Below, piece after piece: positions 1 through 11,921 of a stretch of DNA of 64,000 nt. The notes beneath the pieces were generated by a model that did no database searches, was not told where the DNA came from, and worked only from the letters and a program-made list of their open reading frames with translations. The DNA is from Phascolomyces articulosus (lineage: Eukaryota > Mucoromycota > Mucoromycetes > Mucorales > Lichtheimiaceae): positions 1-64,000 of the forward strand of contig JAIXMP010000013.1 of assembly GCA_025677815.1 (NCBI GenBank), written 5' to 3'. The stretch's first letter is position 1, and every line of letters starts with the position of its first letter. A program made the translations under genes and the position numbers.

Positions 1-2
1 CT

Positions 3-3000
3 GCTGGTAAGAACTTGAACAATACAAGTCTACAAAAAACAAAACAAAACAAAAACAACCATGATCCATCTTCAGAATCACTAATAAGATCCCCTATTTT
101 AATACAGAATAAACGATGCATAGCGATGATCGATTCGGGTGCTCAAATTTCTGTTATAAATAAGAGCTTATGTGATAAATATAGTTGGCCTATAAATTAT
201 ATTAATGGGATAATAAAATATGCTGGTATGGGTGACCACCATAAACGTGTTGGTACTTGTGGTCCTCTACAAATTAGCTATAATCATCATAAACCTACTT
301 TTACTTTTGAAGTGATGGAATTAGAATGTGAAGATGTGATAGTTGGAAAAGATCTTATGCCTCATATTGGTCTTGCTATAACTGGTTTAGCTGTAAAATG
401 GGATGATATCGATGACAATAGTTCGAAAAAGGATGATCCAATTGATCCAGAACAAATAAAAGATATTGAATACCCTGCAGGCTCCACTGAACAAAGAAAA
501 GAATTTTTTAACAAATACAACCCTGGTTGGATAGAAATTCAAAAATTCCATTAACTTCATTTTGTCCTCTTGAAGAGTCAATCATCGAATTACTGACTCC
601 CGAAGGTGTCACCTCATTTCAAAGGCAATATCCACATCCATATCATTTAAGACCAGTAGTTGATGAAGCAGTTAAAAAGTGGTTAGATGATGGTGTTATT
701 ATAAGAGCACCTATTAATACGGCATGGAACAGTCCTATAACAGTTGTGGATAAAAAGTCTTCATCAGATGAAGTTACTAGAAAAAGAATTTGCCTTGATG
801 TCAGACAATTAAACAATAAACTACTCACAAATGATAGACATCCTCTACCTTTAATAAAAGAGATATTGCAGATCTATCTGGAACTATCGTTTTTACAACT
901 TTAGATTTATCTAGTGCATACTACAGATTCCATATTAAAAAAGAATACCAAGACCTGTACTGCTTTTACACATAATAGCATCCAATATGTCTTTCAAGCT
1001 TGTCCTTTTGGATTACGTCCTATTGCTTCTCGTTTTCAAAGAGTTATGAGTCGTATCTTTCAAGACATGCCATTTGTAAGATGTTACATTGATGGTATCG
1101 CCATTGCAACAAAAGAAGATATAAATTTACATCAAGAACATGTTAAAAAAGTAATTCAAGCATTAACTGAAAATAACTTGATCATTAATTATACAAAATC
1201 CAAATTTATGCAAACTCAAATATATCTACTTGGATTTCGATTGTCACCCCAGGGCAGACAAATTGAACGTAGTAAAATATCCAACGTGTTAAATTGGCCT
1301 ATACCACAAAATGGGAAACAGGTTCAAAGATTACTTGGTACTGTAAATTTCTTCCGAGATCATATACCTCTCGTAGCAAAAATATGCGCCAGCTTAGACA
1401 AACTACGTCATGAAGGTTCACTCAAGAAAATTTGGAATAATCAACATCTTCAAAGTTTTAATTTAATTAAAAAGGCACTTGCTGCTAATGTGTTACTCGA
1501 ATTCCCTAATATGCAGGAACAATTTTATGTTGCTACTGATGCCTCATCTCACGGAATTGGCGCCGTCCTCTTCCAACATATTAATGGCAAAGACCGTTAT
1601 ATTTCTTTTATTGCTAGACAATTAGGAAAATCAGAGGTGACTATTCTGCAACTAAACGCGAGCTTCTTGGAGTTGTGTTTGCTCTTACTAAGTGGCATGA
1701 ATTTTTATGGGCAAATCCATTTACATTAGTCACCGATTGTAAAGCCCTTACATATCTCCATACTCAAAAAATCGCGAATCCCATGATGATTAATTGGTAT
1801 GATATTTTATTTCGATATAATTTTACTGTCACTCATCTACCTGGATTACAAAACGTATTACCTGATCATCTCTCTCGCTTATTCACCCCAAGTGATTTGC
1901 TGGAGGGGGGTAAATCAATAAAAGTAACTGCATTAAAAAGGGTAGAAACAACCAAAACAAATGTTTTTAAAATGAAAAATCGTGTGAAACCAAAAGACTT
2001 TATGACACCACCTGATGCCGACAGAAAAGCTGAATTAGAAGCAGCTCATCTTTAAGTTGGTCATGGAGGAGCTGAACATATTGTTAAATACTTACAATAT
2101 TATTGCGGATTAAGTTGGAATTCAATCCTTCAAGACGCAATAAAAATAGTATCGAATTGTCCCGAATGTATGAAGTACAACATAGCACAAAAAGGTTACA
2201 ATCCTTTACGTCCAATCTATGCATACATACTAGGTGATAGCTGGGGAATGGATCTAGCATGTTTCAATAAAACTTCTACCTCTGGAAATAATTATCTATT
2301 TCTAATGGTGGATATTTGTACTAGATTCGTAATACTAAAAGCTATCCCGAATAAACAATCAAATACTATTGTAAAAGCAATCATCGATGTTATTAGTATA
2401 TTTGGATATCCACGATCCATTCAACATGATAATGGTAACGAGTTTAAAAACATTCCAATGAAAAAACTGGTCGAAAGTTTAGGAATCGATCAAAGATTCT
2501 CAACTGCCTACCACCCAAGAGGAAATGGCGTAAGTGAAAAATTCATCCAAAGCGCCTTACATATACTTCGAAAGAAAGTAAAAGGAGCAGCAAGAGATTG
2601 GGATTATTATGTACCAAGTACACAACTTGAACTGAACACACGAATTTCTAAACGCTTAAAAACCCCACCATTTTCTCTTATGTTTGCAAGAAAGTTAAAC
2701 AAATTTCGAGATTATCGCCCAGATAAAGCTATACCTCAAAAACCAATGACTGAAGATGAATTAATAAAAAAGATAGAGCATATGGAAAACATCGTATTTC
2801 CAGCTATCCAGCAATGAACAAAAGAATTCATACAAAAACAAAAAGATACGTTTGATAAAAAACATAAACTGGTTGAATTCCCGGAACAAAGTCGCGTAAT
2901 GGCTAAAGTTCATTTAAGAAACAATAAACTTGCACCAATATATGAAGGTCCCTATACTGTCTTAAGAAAAACAGAAGGTGGTACATATATACTCTAAGAT

Positions 3001-3381
3001 GAACAAGGAATTTTAATGCCACGAAACTACGCACCATCTGAATTAAAATTAATATCCCAAGACGAAGTCATCCCTGCTGATGAAATATATGAAATACAGT
3101 CTATACTTAAACATCGTGGAAAACCAGGAAACCGTGAATACTTGGTTAGATGGAAAAGTTATGAACCAAAAGACGATTCTTGGTTAACACCTGATAAATT
3201 TACAGATCCTGATTTTATTATTCAGTATTGGCACCGATTAGGCTTAAATGAAAAAGATGACAATACTCTTAAAAGAAAAAATAATCTTACAGAAGAAAAC
3301 AATAACGAAATAACAATAAAACGGAAAAGTAGTAATGCTACAGATACCAACCTCAGAAGGAGCAAACGCATTAAAAAGTAA
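3..3381 (+). pseudogene. pol: Broken pol polyprotein (PR-RT-RH-IN-chromodomain)
   Basis: The protease has a D-S-G active site (codons near 129-137). RT and RNase H similarity runs from about 560 to 1890. The RT core reads Y-I-D-G (1085-1096) where the family has a second catalytic Asp, because codon 1094-1096 is GGT. The integrase has an H2C2-like zinc region (about 2047-2170) and the D, D, E residues in contexts G-M-D-L-A, Q-H-D-N-G-N-E and G-V-S-E-K. The chromodomain (about 3085-3235) contains Y-L-V-R-W-K-S-Y. The reading frame changes near 525, 870, 950 and 1640. In-frame stops lie at 2053-2055, 2815-2817 and 2995-2997. The shifts near 870 and 950 nearly cancel. Integrase and chromodomain are otherwise well preserved, so the decay looks fairly recent. 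An alternative is programmed recoding, but four shifts plus three stops argue against it. Confidence 0.88.
1900..1911 (+). promoter_or_regulatory. Central polypurine tract-like copy inside pol
   Basis: The 12-mer CTGGAGGGGGGT lies between the RNase H and integrase regions. It is identical to the 12-mer at 3452-3463 that directly precedes the LTR. A second plus-strand primer site within pol is known in Ty1 and lentiviruses. Its function here is inferred from identity to the 3' tract and from position. Confidence 0.5.
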
Positions 3382-3451
3382 TATGAAAAAATCATAAGGT
3401 ACCCGCGACCAAATAAATAATACTTCAATCTTTCAAAACGATTGTTCCAAT

Positions 3452-3462
3452 CTGGAGGGGGG
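3452..3462 (+). promoter_or_regulatory. 3' polypurine tract of the retrotransposon
   Basis: The run CTGGAGGGGGG ends immediately before TGATGTCG, the presumed LTR start. Polypurine tracts in this position prime plus-strand DNA synthesis in LTR retrotransposons. Confidence 0.7.
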
Positions 3463-4524
3463 TGATGTCGTATTCTACATTATAAAATAACTCCATGATA
3501 AAACATATATCATATAAGGGCTCAGCCCAAAGAACATGTCCAAATAAGGAAACCCAAATCCTTCGATTTTAAGAAGGAAATCAAGTCAAATCACATAACG
3601 ATGTATGACACGATAAAATCCAAAAGAAAGGAGCAAAGGGTGTGCCATATTCTTGTACTCGATCCTATAGATCCCATATTACTATCATCCTCATGAAAGA
3701 AATAATTATACAAGAAGGACCCGACTGTGGTATGGATAAGAATTGATGTTAGAATTAATTACAAAGAGAGATAGAGACAGAAGAAGTCTTGTGAGAATCG
3801 ATATAGATTTATTATATGATCATAGAAGTAAAGATAAAGATAATTATATTCTAGCTTTACAAGTACAGTATTTATATGTTTTCTTATCCATGCCACTTAA
3901 TCATTGATCATAGTAGTTTGTTAATATTACATTTGTTTAATATAACGGATATATATTATAGGTAGTATTCATGGTAATATAACATAACATGAGGAGATAT
4001 AATTATATTTGTTGTACATATATATATTTGTTGACCATTAGTCATTGGATGATTATTATTACTTTTACGCTCTTACTCATACAATGAGAAGGTATGGTAG
4101 TATTTGTATATTATTTGATAATTATTGTATATAGGATATTATTATACCAGGATCATTATTATTGTATTATTATTGGAATGAGGATTATGTGAGGCAACTG
4201 ATATTATTTACTTATATTATTATTTATTATTTGTGATAACACGATGTAGTAGAATCGGTGATAATATATATGAGAAGAAGTGTGGATACGTAGATATGCC
4301 ACACCGACTCCATTGTCCATAATATATAATAACTAACTAAACCCTCGTCCATCATAGAATCGAAATAGTATAAATAAGCCATTGTAAACTTAATTGTAAA
4401 ACCCTTCAATCAATTTTATTTCAATCCTGAGCTCTCATAATAAACCTTTAAGAAAAATCTCAAAGGATTCATATTGTCCATTTTCTATTCAGATCTTTTA
4501 TTTTCAAATTAACCAAATTCCACA
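3463..4524 (+). repeat. 3' long terminal repeat (end approximate)
   Basis: The LTR starts with TG right after the polypurine tract. A TATA-like box (TATAAATA, about 4370-4377) and a poly(A)-like AATAAA (about 4439-4444) give a plausible U3-R-U5 layout. I place the end at CACA near 4524, but 4480 (TCCA) is also possible. About 1.06 kb is long for a fungal LTR. No partner LTR is in the window, so neither length nor identity can be measured. Confidence 0.5.
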
Positions 4525-4545
4525 GCAGCAAACACTCCGCCGATT

Positions 4546-4773
4546 TTGCATGATTTTAATTCTACTGACGCCGGTCATATCACGGACCCAGCTTACACAT
4601 CACTACCTAAACAAGAAAAAAGTGAAATTGCGATCCGTTGCCATAGGAACCGTTGCCTTCACACGCTTGCCTGGTTAAAAAACCATGCCAAACATACAGT
4701 TGCACACTTATTCTGTCACAACGGTTGGTTAACACCAACTGATGTTAGTAATATTATAAAACCACCCCAGTAG
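4546..4773 (+). CDS. Small His/Cys-containing ORF next to the LTR, unrecognised
   Basis: This is a 75-codon open frame that starts about 20 bp after the presumed LTR end. It is less AT-rich than its surroundings. Several His and Cys residues occur (contexts R-C-H-R-N-R-C-L-H and H-L-F-C-H), but I see no standard zinc-finger spacing. It could be a fragment of another element into which the retrotransposon inserted, or the truncated start of an internal region if the LTR belongs to a nested pair. I do not recognise it, and it may not be expressed. Confidence 0.25.
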   Translation: MHDFNSTDAGHITDPAYTSLPKQEKSEIAIRCHRNRCLHTLAWLKNHAKHTVAHLFCHNGWLTPTDVSNIIKPPQ

Positions 4774-7700
4774 CAAATAGCGAAGAAATTTACTAGTGAT
4801 TTCAATACTCATTTTCATGTATGATCCCTTTACAATTTTCCTTTAATCTTTTCCTTATTACTACAACAGGGTTTTTTTTTTATTTTTTCTTATATACACG
4901 TATGAACTGTCTCGAACAGATATGTCCGACCGGACGCTGTGTTCAAAGGAGACATTAAATATAACAAAACATTTTCATAGTAGTGCTTGGACTCACATAT
5001 ATCCCATTTTAGGAGTGTTGTAATTTAATTTAATAATATTCCTAGACTAATTTTTAGATTGACACCTCTCTTTTAAAGGAAGATGTGTTACATTTTCAAT
5101 AGAGCTATTTAATTACGTGGGTAATTTGTTTATATAGTATGAATGCAAAAATATCATAATTTATATGTCATATTAGTATCGACACTTTCAAACTACTGAT
5201 GGTAGAATCTAGTATACTTATACTTCAATTAACTGGATACTTAATTAAAATACAACATGTGGTTTACTTTTTTTTTTTACTACCACCAAATTGAATTATG
5301 ATAACACATCAGTAATCATAGATTATTGTCTTGATACGATAGTTAGTTGGACTGTAAATAATGGAGACGGCAACATAACAAAAAATTAACATAGCAATTA
5401 CACAAAAACATAAAAGGATTTGCGATAATAATCTTAAAAGCTTTGCTTCAGGAAACCTCTTGGAAGAATCAAACATTGTGCTTTAATATTTTTTAGTATG
5501 CATATGCATATCAGAAAAAATTCATGTGCCTATTTACAATAATGTTTTTGTTGAGTTCAATCAATGGAATAAAAGATTCTAATGACAAAAAAAAAACATA
5601 ATTAGCTCGACCTGATTGCATGAAAAAATGGAGGAAAAGATCGTTTACGTACCATTCTATTACACTCTTTATTTATGTCCAATTATGCATCGTAATATTT
5701 GCCTTATTTTATTTCTATATGTAACCGCAATTTATATTAATTTTAATCAATTTCTCCTGGCCATATGCAATAAGAATCTATCTAGCTGATTGTTGCACTC
5801 TCCACGGTGCACAATGATGAGTTAGAGTTGCACCATGTTTATCTTTCAAGTTACTAAGATAAATAAATAAAAAAGATAGGCGGCATACATGATTTCAAAT
5901 TTCTCAATTTCACAAGAAAGAAAACGACCAATATCCAATCAATATCTATTGTATCCCTTCCGTAAGAAAATTTAATGTTACAACGGACTACAATCAGTTT
6001 AATAAAAGATATGTTACCGATCCATTATAAAGAAGAAAAACAAAATCAAATGGCACGATTGGGTACAAAAAGAAAATTTCTTTTGATTGATTATCCATGC
6101 GTAACGTACATAATGATTGACCTATCAAGCAATACTTTTATTATGTCACATCGAAACCATGAAAAACAAGTTGTTCTGCTACATTATAAACTGTTAAGTA
6201 ACGGTCATGTTCTCCTATATAGATGATGTCATAGTTTATATTTAAACAAGATTCACATTTTTGACCAACAAAAGTATCAATAAATGGACTCTTGATGTCA
6301 TAAAATGGGGAGGACGAATCCCCCATCCATTGTTTTTCAAAAAGTGTGCACAGACGGTAATTTTTGGGGCTAAAGTTTTACTCAGTCATATGATTCAAAG
6401 CATAAGTAGTGATAGTCAGTAATCATTAAATATAATTATTATATCTATTACTTTTGCAAATAAATCCAAGAAAATAAATGACATTTCTTCTTTTGACTTT
6501 TCATGATAACAAAAAGAAATGGTCATATTTATCTATCTATCAATTAATGACAAATGTTATGTTGTTTCCAATTCTTATGATAACTTTTCGTAGTTTATAA
6601 ATGAATGGATCGGCCACTATGGTGTGTAACACAACATTAAACGAGCCACACCCACACACAAAAAATTTGATCGACGGGGGGAGGGAGTCCACGTACTTTT
6701 CACTCATTTTCGTATTTCTACTTGTAAAATGTTATTCACTTTTTACATCATAAATAAAAATAATAATTTCAATTTTTATTTTGGTTGATATTGATATGGG
6801 ATACACTAATTTTTATGTAAACAAAAATGTTGTCCACCATCTTAAAAAAGTAGAATAACGGAGCAATCAGCCGATAACAACATTCTTCACATGTATTTTT
6901 TTAATAATCAAACGTCTTATTTTGCGTTTTTATTTTTGGCAGAATTTTTATTATCTGAATTTTATATATTGTTGTTATATAGTTGACATTTTTACTATAT
7001 ACTTTTTCACATGTCAAAATAAACAATTATAAGACATCAAATCCAATCATTGCTACCAAAATGTTCTATCTTACAATAACATTTCTTACTATTAATCATA
7101 CGCGCCAAGTGAATCTTATTTTTCTTCCCGATAAGCTATTATGGAAAGAAGAGGAACCAGACTTTTTTTTAACATATTTATTTATAATCATGATAAGAGG
7201 AAAGAAAAGCATAATACCTTATATAGCAAAGAATAATACACATGCTATTTTTTGTTTTTTTCAAGGTAATATGAAAAAAAGAAACAAGTAAGGTAGATAT
7301 CTACTAACTATTAATAATTACTAAATGTTGGAACTTATTAATCGCTGATTTCATATCGTTAAAACGAATGGTTTATAGTACTGATGATAGTTAAGAAACT
7401 TATTATGCAATATCATTTATCGTGAAACGTTAATTCAGAAGTATAATTTTTTTTTTGGTCCAAATGGTTGATGGAAAGCTTTATATATGAAATAATATAG
7501 CATTTAACCCAACTTTATCATATATATGATAATAATATTTTAGCTGTTTACTAAAAGAAACTTTTGTTGACCATCTTCTAATATCAATAATGCGATAATA
7601 TCCAAAAAAATAGTAATAATCAAAAATGGTGAGTGTTACAAAATGTGGTTTTTTTTTTTGGCTCACACACTTTTCGTTTCAGCTCTCCCCTCTCACCTCC

Positions 7701-8198
7701 CCCCCAAAAAATATTACATACGTTATGTCTTTTTTCTTTAAAATGAAATAAAGAAAACCTTAATAACAGTACTTTTATTATATATAAAATGTTATTTATA
7801 GTAGTAATAATAAAATAATGATAACTATATATATATATCTACTAAAGTTTCAGAAAGAACAGTTTTTTTTTGTCTAAATGGAGACAAGGTAAGAGGACAC
7901 GCCGAAAATGCGGGTTGTCATGGCAACGGAGGTGGGTACTAGTACAATATATTTAGGATAGACTAGAAATCATTCGTGTAACACTTCTCGCGTGCTTAGT
8001 TTGCTATTTTAATGTCGTGCTTTTTTTGATGTGGCAAAAGCAACTCCGGCTTATAATTAAACATTCATATTCAAATTAGCCCGAAAGAAAATATTTTTCA
8101 TCTTCTTCTTCATTCCAAAACTTTTTAACCCCTTTCTTCTTCTTTAAGTTCAACCACTTTTCCTTTCCTTTTATTTTATCATTAATACAGAACAAACT
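4774..8198. other. AT-rich intergenic region
   Basis: I see no gene here on either strand. Open frames are short, AT-driven and lack family motifs or splice-compatible neighbours. The last 120 bases form a CT-rich leader before the gene at 8199. An X-box-like palindrome lies at 7914-7927. Confidence 0.6.
7914..7927. promoter_or_regulatory. X-box-like palindrome (candidate RFX/Crt1 site)
   Basis: GTTGTCATGGCAAC differs at one base from the perfect palindrome GTTGCCATGGCAAC, the core recognised by RFX-family winged-helix factors (yeast Crt1 is the known fungal example). It lies 271 bp before the ATG at 8199. Binding is inferred from the match only. Confidence 0.4.
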
Positions 8199-9290
8199 AT
8201 GCTTGACAACAATAGTAAAACTTTATCAACAAACGGCAAACGTCCACCATTACGTTTAAAAAAGATTTTTTGTCCATCCATGCATCATCGTAGTCATAAA
8301 GACAATCACCAAGAAATGGCCATATCACCGCCTTTAATGGGTCCTCCTCATCATCAAAATACTATCTATTCTCTGGTATCTCCTACTAGACCAACTCATT
8401 CCTCTTTATTCATGGGTACTGGAGATTCAGCTACGGGTAATAATAGCCATCATCATCGTGGTAATGATGATAGCACTAAAAGACCTACTCCAAGATTAAA
8501 TTCAGTACCGCCTCGTGTAAGTAGTATGCCAAAACAAAGGATGCCAAGAAGAAGTACGATTGGAGCACCTCGAAATGAATTACCATTATTTCAACAAGAA
8601 AATAAAATACCCATAACAACACAATATCCTCCGGAACCACCAAAGAAATCTTCTTCACGACCCTCAAGGTTACCTCGTCCATCTACATCAACTACTCGCA
8701 CGACAGAACCACCACGACCTAAAACTTCTCTTGCTGGATCTATATCAAAAACCTCAACAAAAACAACAGTAACACCTCCTTCTTCTACAAGGGGTGAAGC
8801 TACAAATGATCGTCGACATTCATTCCACGTACCACCACATAAACTAAACTCTTCCTCATTGTCGATCAATAATAATTCATCTATTTCATCGATTCGTACA
8901 GCACCTCCAGCAAATCATAGTCGATTAGCGGATATAGCATATCAATCCTCCATTTCTACTTCCACCATGACTTCATCGACAACATTATGTTCCACCTCTT
9001 CATCGACTTCGAACACTTCTTCTACCTCTTCATCCTCACTAAGTAAAAAGAAGAAGCAACAAAATCGACAATCAAGAGCAGCTGCTGCAGCGACGATGCC
9101 ACCTGGACCTCAACTTCAACTTCAAAAGAGTCGATCTACACCTTTACGGCGTATTAAAGCTTATAATGTGGATTATAATCATCAATCTGAAATGGAACGT
9201 AGACGTAAACAAAAAGAATTAGAAGAATTGATTGCTGGTGGACGACGTGGAAGTACGCTCAAGTTGAGTTTGACGCCTCGCGGTCTTTAA
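8199..9290 (+). CDS. Orphan Ser/Thr/Pro-rich protein with conserved-looking basic C-terminus
   Basis: This is a single exon of 363 residues whose function I do not recognise. Residues 1-270 are low complexity: rich in Ser, Thr, Pro, His and Arg, with S/T runs near 250-280, typical of a disordered, phosphorylatable scaffold. Residues about 283-300 are basic and Ala-rich (K-K-K-K-Q-Q-N-R-Q-S-R). The last 55 residues are more ordered, with a charged helix-like stretch (M-E-R-R-R-K-Q-K-E-L-E-E-L) and the ending L-K-L-S-L-T-P-R-G-L. The ATG is the first in frame after a CT-rich leader. Codon use is coding-like throughout. The gene stands alone, about 3.4 kb from the LTR side and 2.6 kb from the next gene. 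Confidence 0.75.
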   Translation: MLDNNSKTLSTNGKRPPLRLKKIFCPSMHHRSHKDNHQEMAISPPLMGPPHHQNTIYSLVSPTRPTHSSLFMGTGDSATGNNSHHHRGNDDSTKRPTPRLNSVPPRVSSMPKQRMPRRSTIGAPRNELPLFQQENKIPITTQYPPEPPKKSSSRPSRLPRPSTSTTRTTEPPRPKTSLAGSISKTSTKTTVTPPSSTRGEATNDRRHSFHVPPHKLNSSSLSINNNSSISSIRTAPPANHSRLADIAYQSSISTSTMTSSTTLCSTSSSTSNTSSTSSSSLSKKKKQQNRQSRAAAAATMPPGPQLQLQKSRSTPLRRIKAYNVDYNHQSEMERRRKQKELEELIAGGRRGSTLKLSLTPRGL

Positions 9291-11921
9291 TACAAGGATG
9301 AGCTTGATTAGTGTGCGATATTATATATTATATTTATATGTAATATATTTTATGAAGGATGTACAACCTCAAATCTAATTGATCGGAACTTGCTGCTGAG
9401 TTTATAAAATCCTAAAAGTTATATTTGGGAAAGAAGAGATCGAAATCTTTGTCAACCTTTACACAGCATACAACTTTATCCTTTGACTATCCCGCCTACA
9501 CTCTATCTCCCCCAACCAACCTATATCAAATTGATCCATCCAAAATACAATCCTCCTTTAAAGAACTCCAGCCTCATTCGTTTCGTTTTATTTTATAATA
9601 ATTATATATATCCCCCTCCAAACAAACCACTATATTTTATGCATCATACTAATACTACTACTACTGCTACTATATACACTTCTTTAATACTCATCCATAT
9701 ACATAATATACATTTTTATAAATATATATAATTTATCCCACGCACATTTCTTTTTGTTAATTTTATTATGGTTATATTTTTTTTATATGTACTACTTCCT
9801 ATTTATAATAAATAATAATTTCTAGTCTTTCTATTTTTTTTTAACACTCTGCGATCTCTCAGGTCAGATTATTGTCATCATTACGTGTTTCTATGGAAAA
9901 CGGATGAATAAAGGCGCCGAGGGTGATGGGGTTTATTTTCTCTTTTTTCGGATACGTCATTTTGATGTTTAAAAAAAGAAAAAAACTTTTTTTTTTTTTT
10001 TATCTTTGGTAACCATCGCCATGATTCATTATAAATGATGCGAAAATTGGTCCATCAAATATATATATATTCTTATTTAAATTGACACAATTATTATGCA
10101 CATGGTAGCATGTTCCTTTTTTAGTTTTCACATTGGCTTGTTGGGGTAAACGAATACATATATTAGTCGTAATAAAGTAATAATATAATTGTATATATTC
10201 ATAACATCATCCAACAAGTAAGAGCAAACATCGTAAAAAGAATGTATGTGTCATACATTCAAATTGTACTACAATCGGATCAAAGAACAATGTATTTTTG
10301 AAAAGAATTAGCCGAATCACGTTTCATGTTCTTATGCAATCATTTTAACAAGATAAGAACTATTCTTTTTATATTTATATAGCCAAATGAATTATATATA
10401 TTATATTATGTGATACCATGTTGTTGTCATTGTTGGGTTCATTACAATTACAGTCCTTTAAAGAAAGTCGTATAAAAATCCATATTAAAACATGAGGTTG
10501 TAGTGTTTAAATTAATCCAAATGTACGACCTTACTATTTGGTATCTCACTCAAAAGTTTAAATTTTAAATGGTCTGATTTGTTTTTATTTATTTACATAA
10601 AAGCTATGATACGTAACTATAAAATTATGTAGCTTTCGCCAAAATAATAAATATATCATTGAGAACTTAAGTAATATTTAACTTTATATAGAGACAAAAT
10701 TGTATACTGATGATGATGCATAAACTTTTTGGTTTATTAATCAAAGTTTTTAATTTGAAACGTCTGCCCTTGGACAATATAACATTAATTCCCATATAGT
10801 TTCATGGGAGAACATCGTCTTTTTTTTCAAGATAGAGTAATACTATATACATATTGGTTATAAAATATTGGAAAAAAGATGATAGAGAAGTGAAAGAAGG
10901 GTTGTGTATTTCTATTATAACATTATTGGTGGTGCTATGGAGAACAAGAGATTCATGATTCCAACCTAATGGTAACAATACAAAAGGAGGAAACATGCCA
11001 TGTTGTGCTGATCACTTCAAACACAGATAATGCTTTTTTTTTTGGTACAAACCTCCTGATAATCTTCTCTATATATCAACACCATTAATACATTCGTTTT
11101 GTACTCTACATAAAATAGTATTAGATGCATATATATGTCAGTTAGATAACCTACGTATTATGATCATTTTCTATAGCTGCTATTGCTATTTGATTTGATC
11201 GAATGTCTTACGATTATTGTTGGATGATTCGAGGAAAACGGTACTATCACATTTGATTCCCAAAATTTGTTACCTAGCAAAATAAAAAAATCAGTATCTG
11301 AAGCGTGAGTTTTCAGTTTCTTATTAATCCATTTTTCATGTCTACAGGAAGAAGATCCTTTTGTTACAATGAAAAAAACTTGTTTCGGTTATTTCTCAAG
11401 AAAAAGAATTGCATATAAATCTTATTACTGAAAAGGAGCTCTCGACTACTTGGAATAATAATGTATATAACTATCTCAATTATAATATTTTAATATTATG
11501 CTTAAAATAACACTCTTCAATTGCTACAGTCAAAAATAATATTCCAAATAACCTATCCAGGGAAATGGATCATGATCTCTGATGACTTCGGTATCTTTGT
11601 TCACCCGTATCCCTCTTCCATTGTAGCACAGGACAATGACAATGGAGGATGAAAAAAAAACGGGTCCTAGAACATGAGTGTATATAATATATTATAAAAA
11701 AAAAGAGACTGTCACGGACAGAGTATAGCCGACCAACCGAACGAAAAAGATTTTTTTGGTAATAATGATAATATATTTTTTTTAATAGGTGGAAATTTTA
11801 CAAAGAAAAGAAAAATGAAGATAAAAAATGAAAAAAGAAAGGTATTAAAAGAAACCCGTACAAAAAAAAAGCATAAAATATCTTTCCAATAGATCATTGT
11901 ACACTATCATTCTTATGGATA
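9291..11921. other. Intergenic region between convergent genes
   Basis: This is AT-rich sequence with poly(T) runs. I found no ORF with family motifs and no tRNA-like B box. The first few hundred bases probably hold the 3' UTR of the upstream gene. Confidence 0.55.

Larger units (their letters stand above)
1..4524 (+). mobile_element. Degenerate chromodomain Ty3/Gypsy LTR retrotransposon, right part
   Basis: The domain order is aspartic protease, reverse transcriptase, RNase H, integrase, chromodomain, polypurine tract, LTR. This is the order of Metaviridae (Ty3/Gypsy) of the chromovirus branch. The left end (5' LTR, primer-binding site, any gag) lies outside the window: the protease frame is open to the first base. 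The copy is broken by about four frameshifts and three in-frame stops, so it is unlikely to be autonomous. The right boundary is inferred from a TATA-like box, a poly(A) signal and a terminal CA. The target-site duplication cannot be checked because the 5' flank is missing. Confidence 0.9.

Noticed and set aside
5975..6226. 83-codon plus-strand frame
   Set aside because: Composition looks like translated AT-rich spacer; no motif and no leader.
10002..10026. Second X-box-like site (GGTAACCATCGCCATG)
   Set aside because: Only one half-site fits; the other half lacks the required GGCAAC or GGTAAC core.
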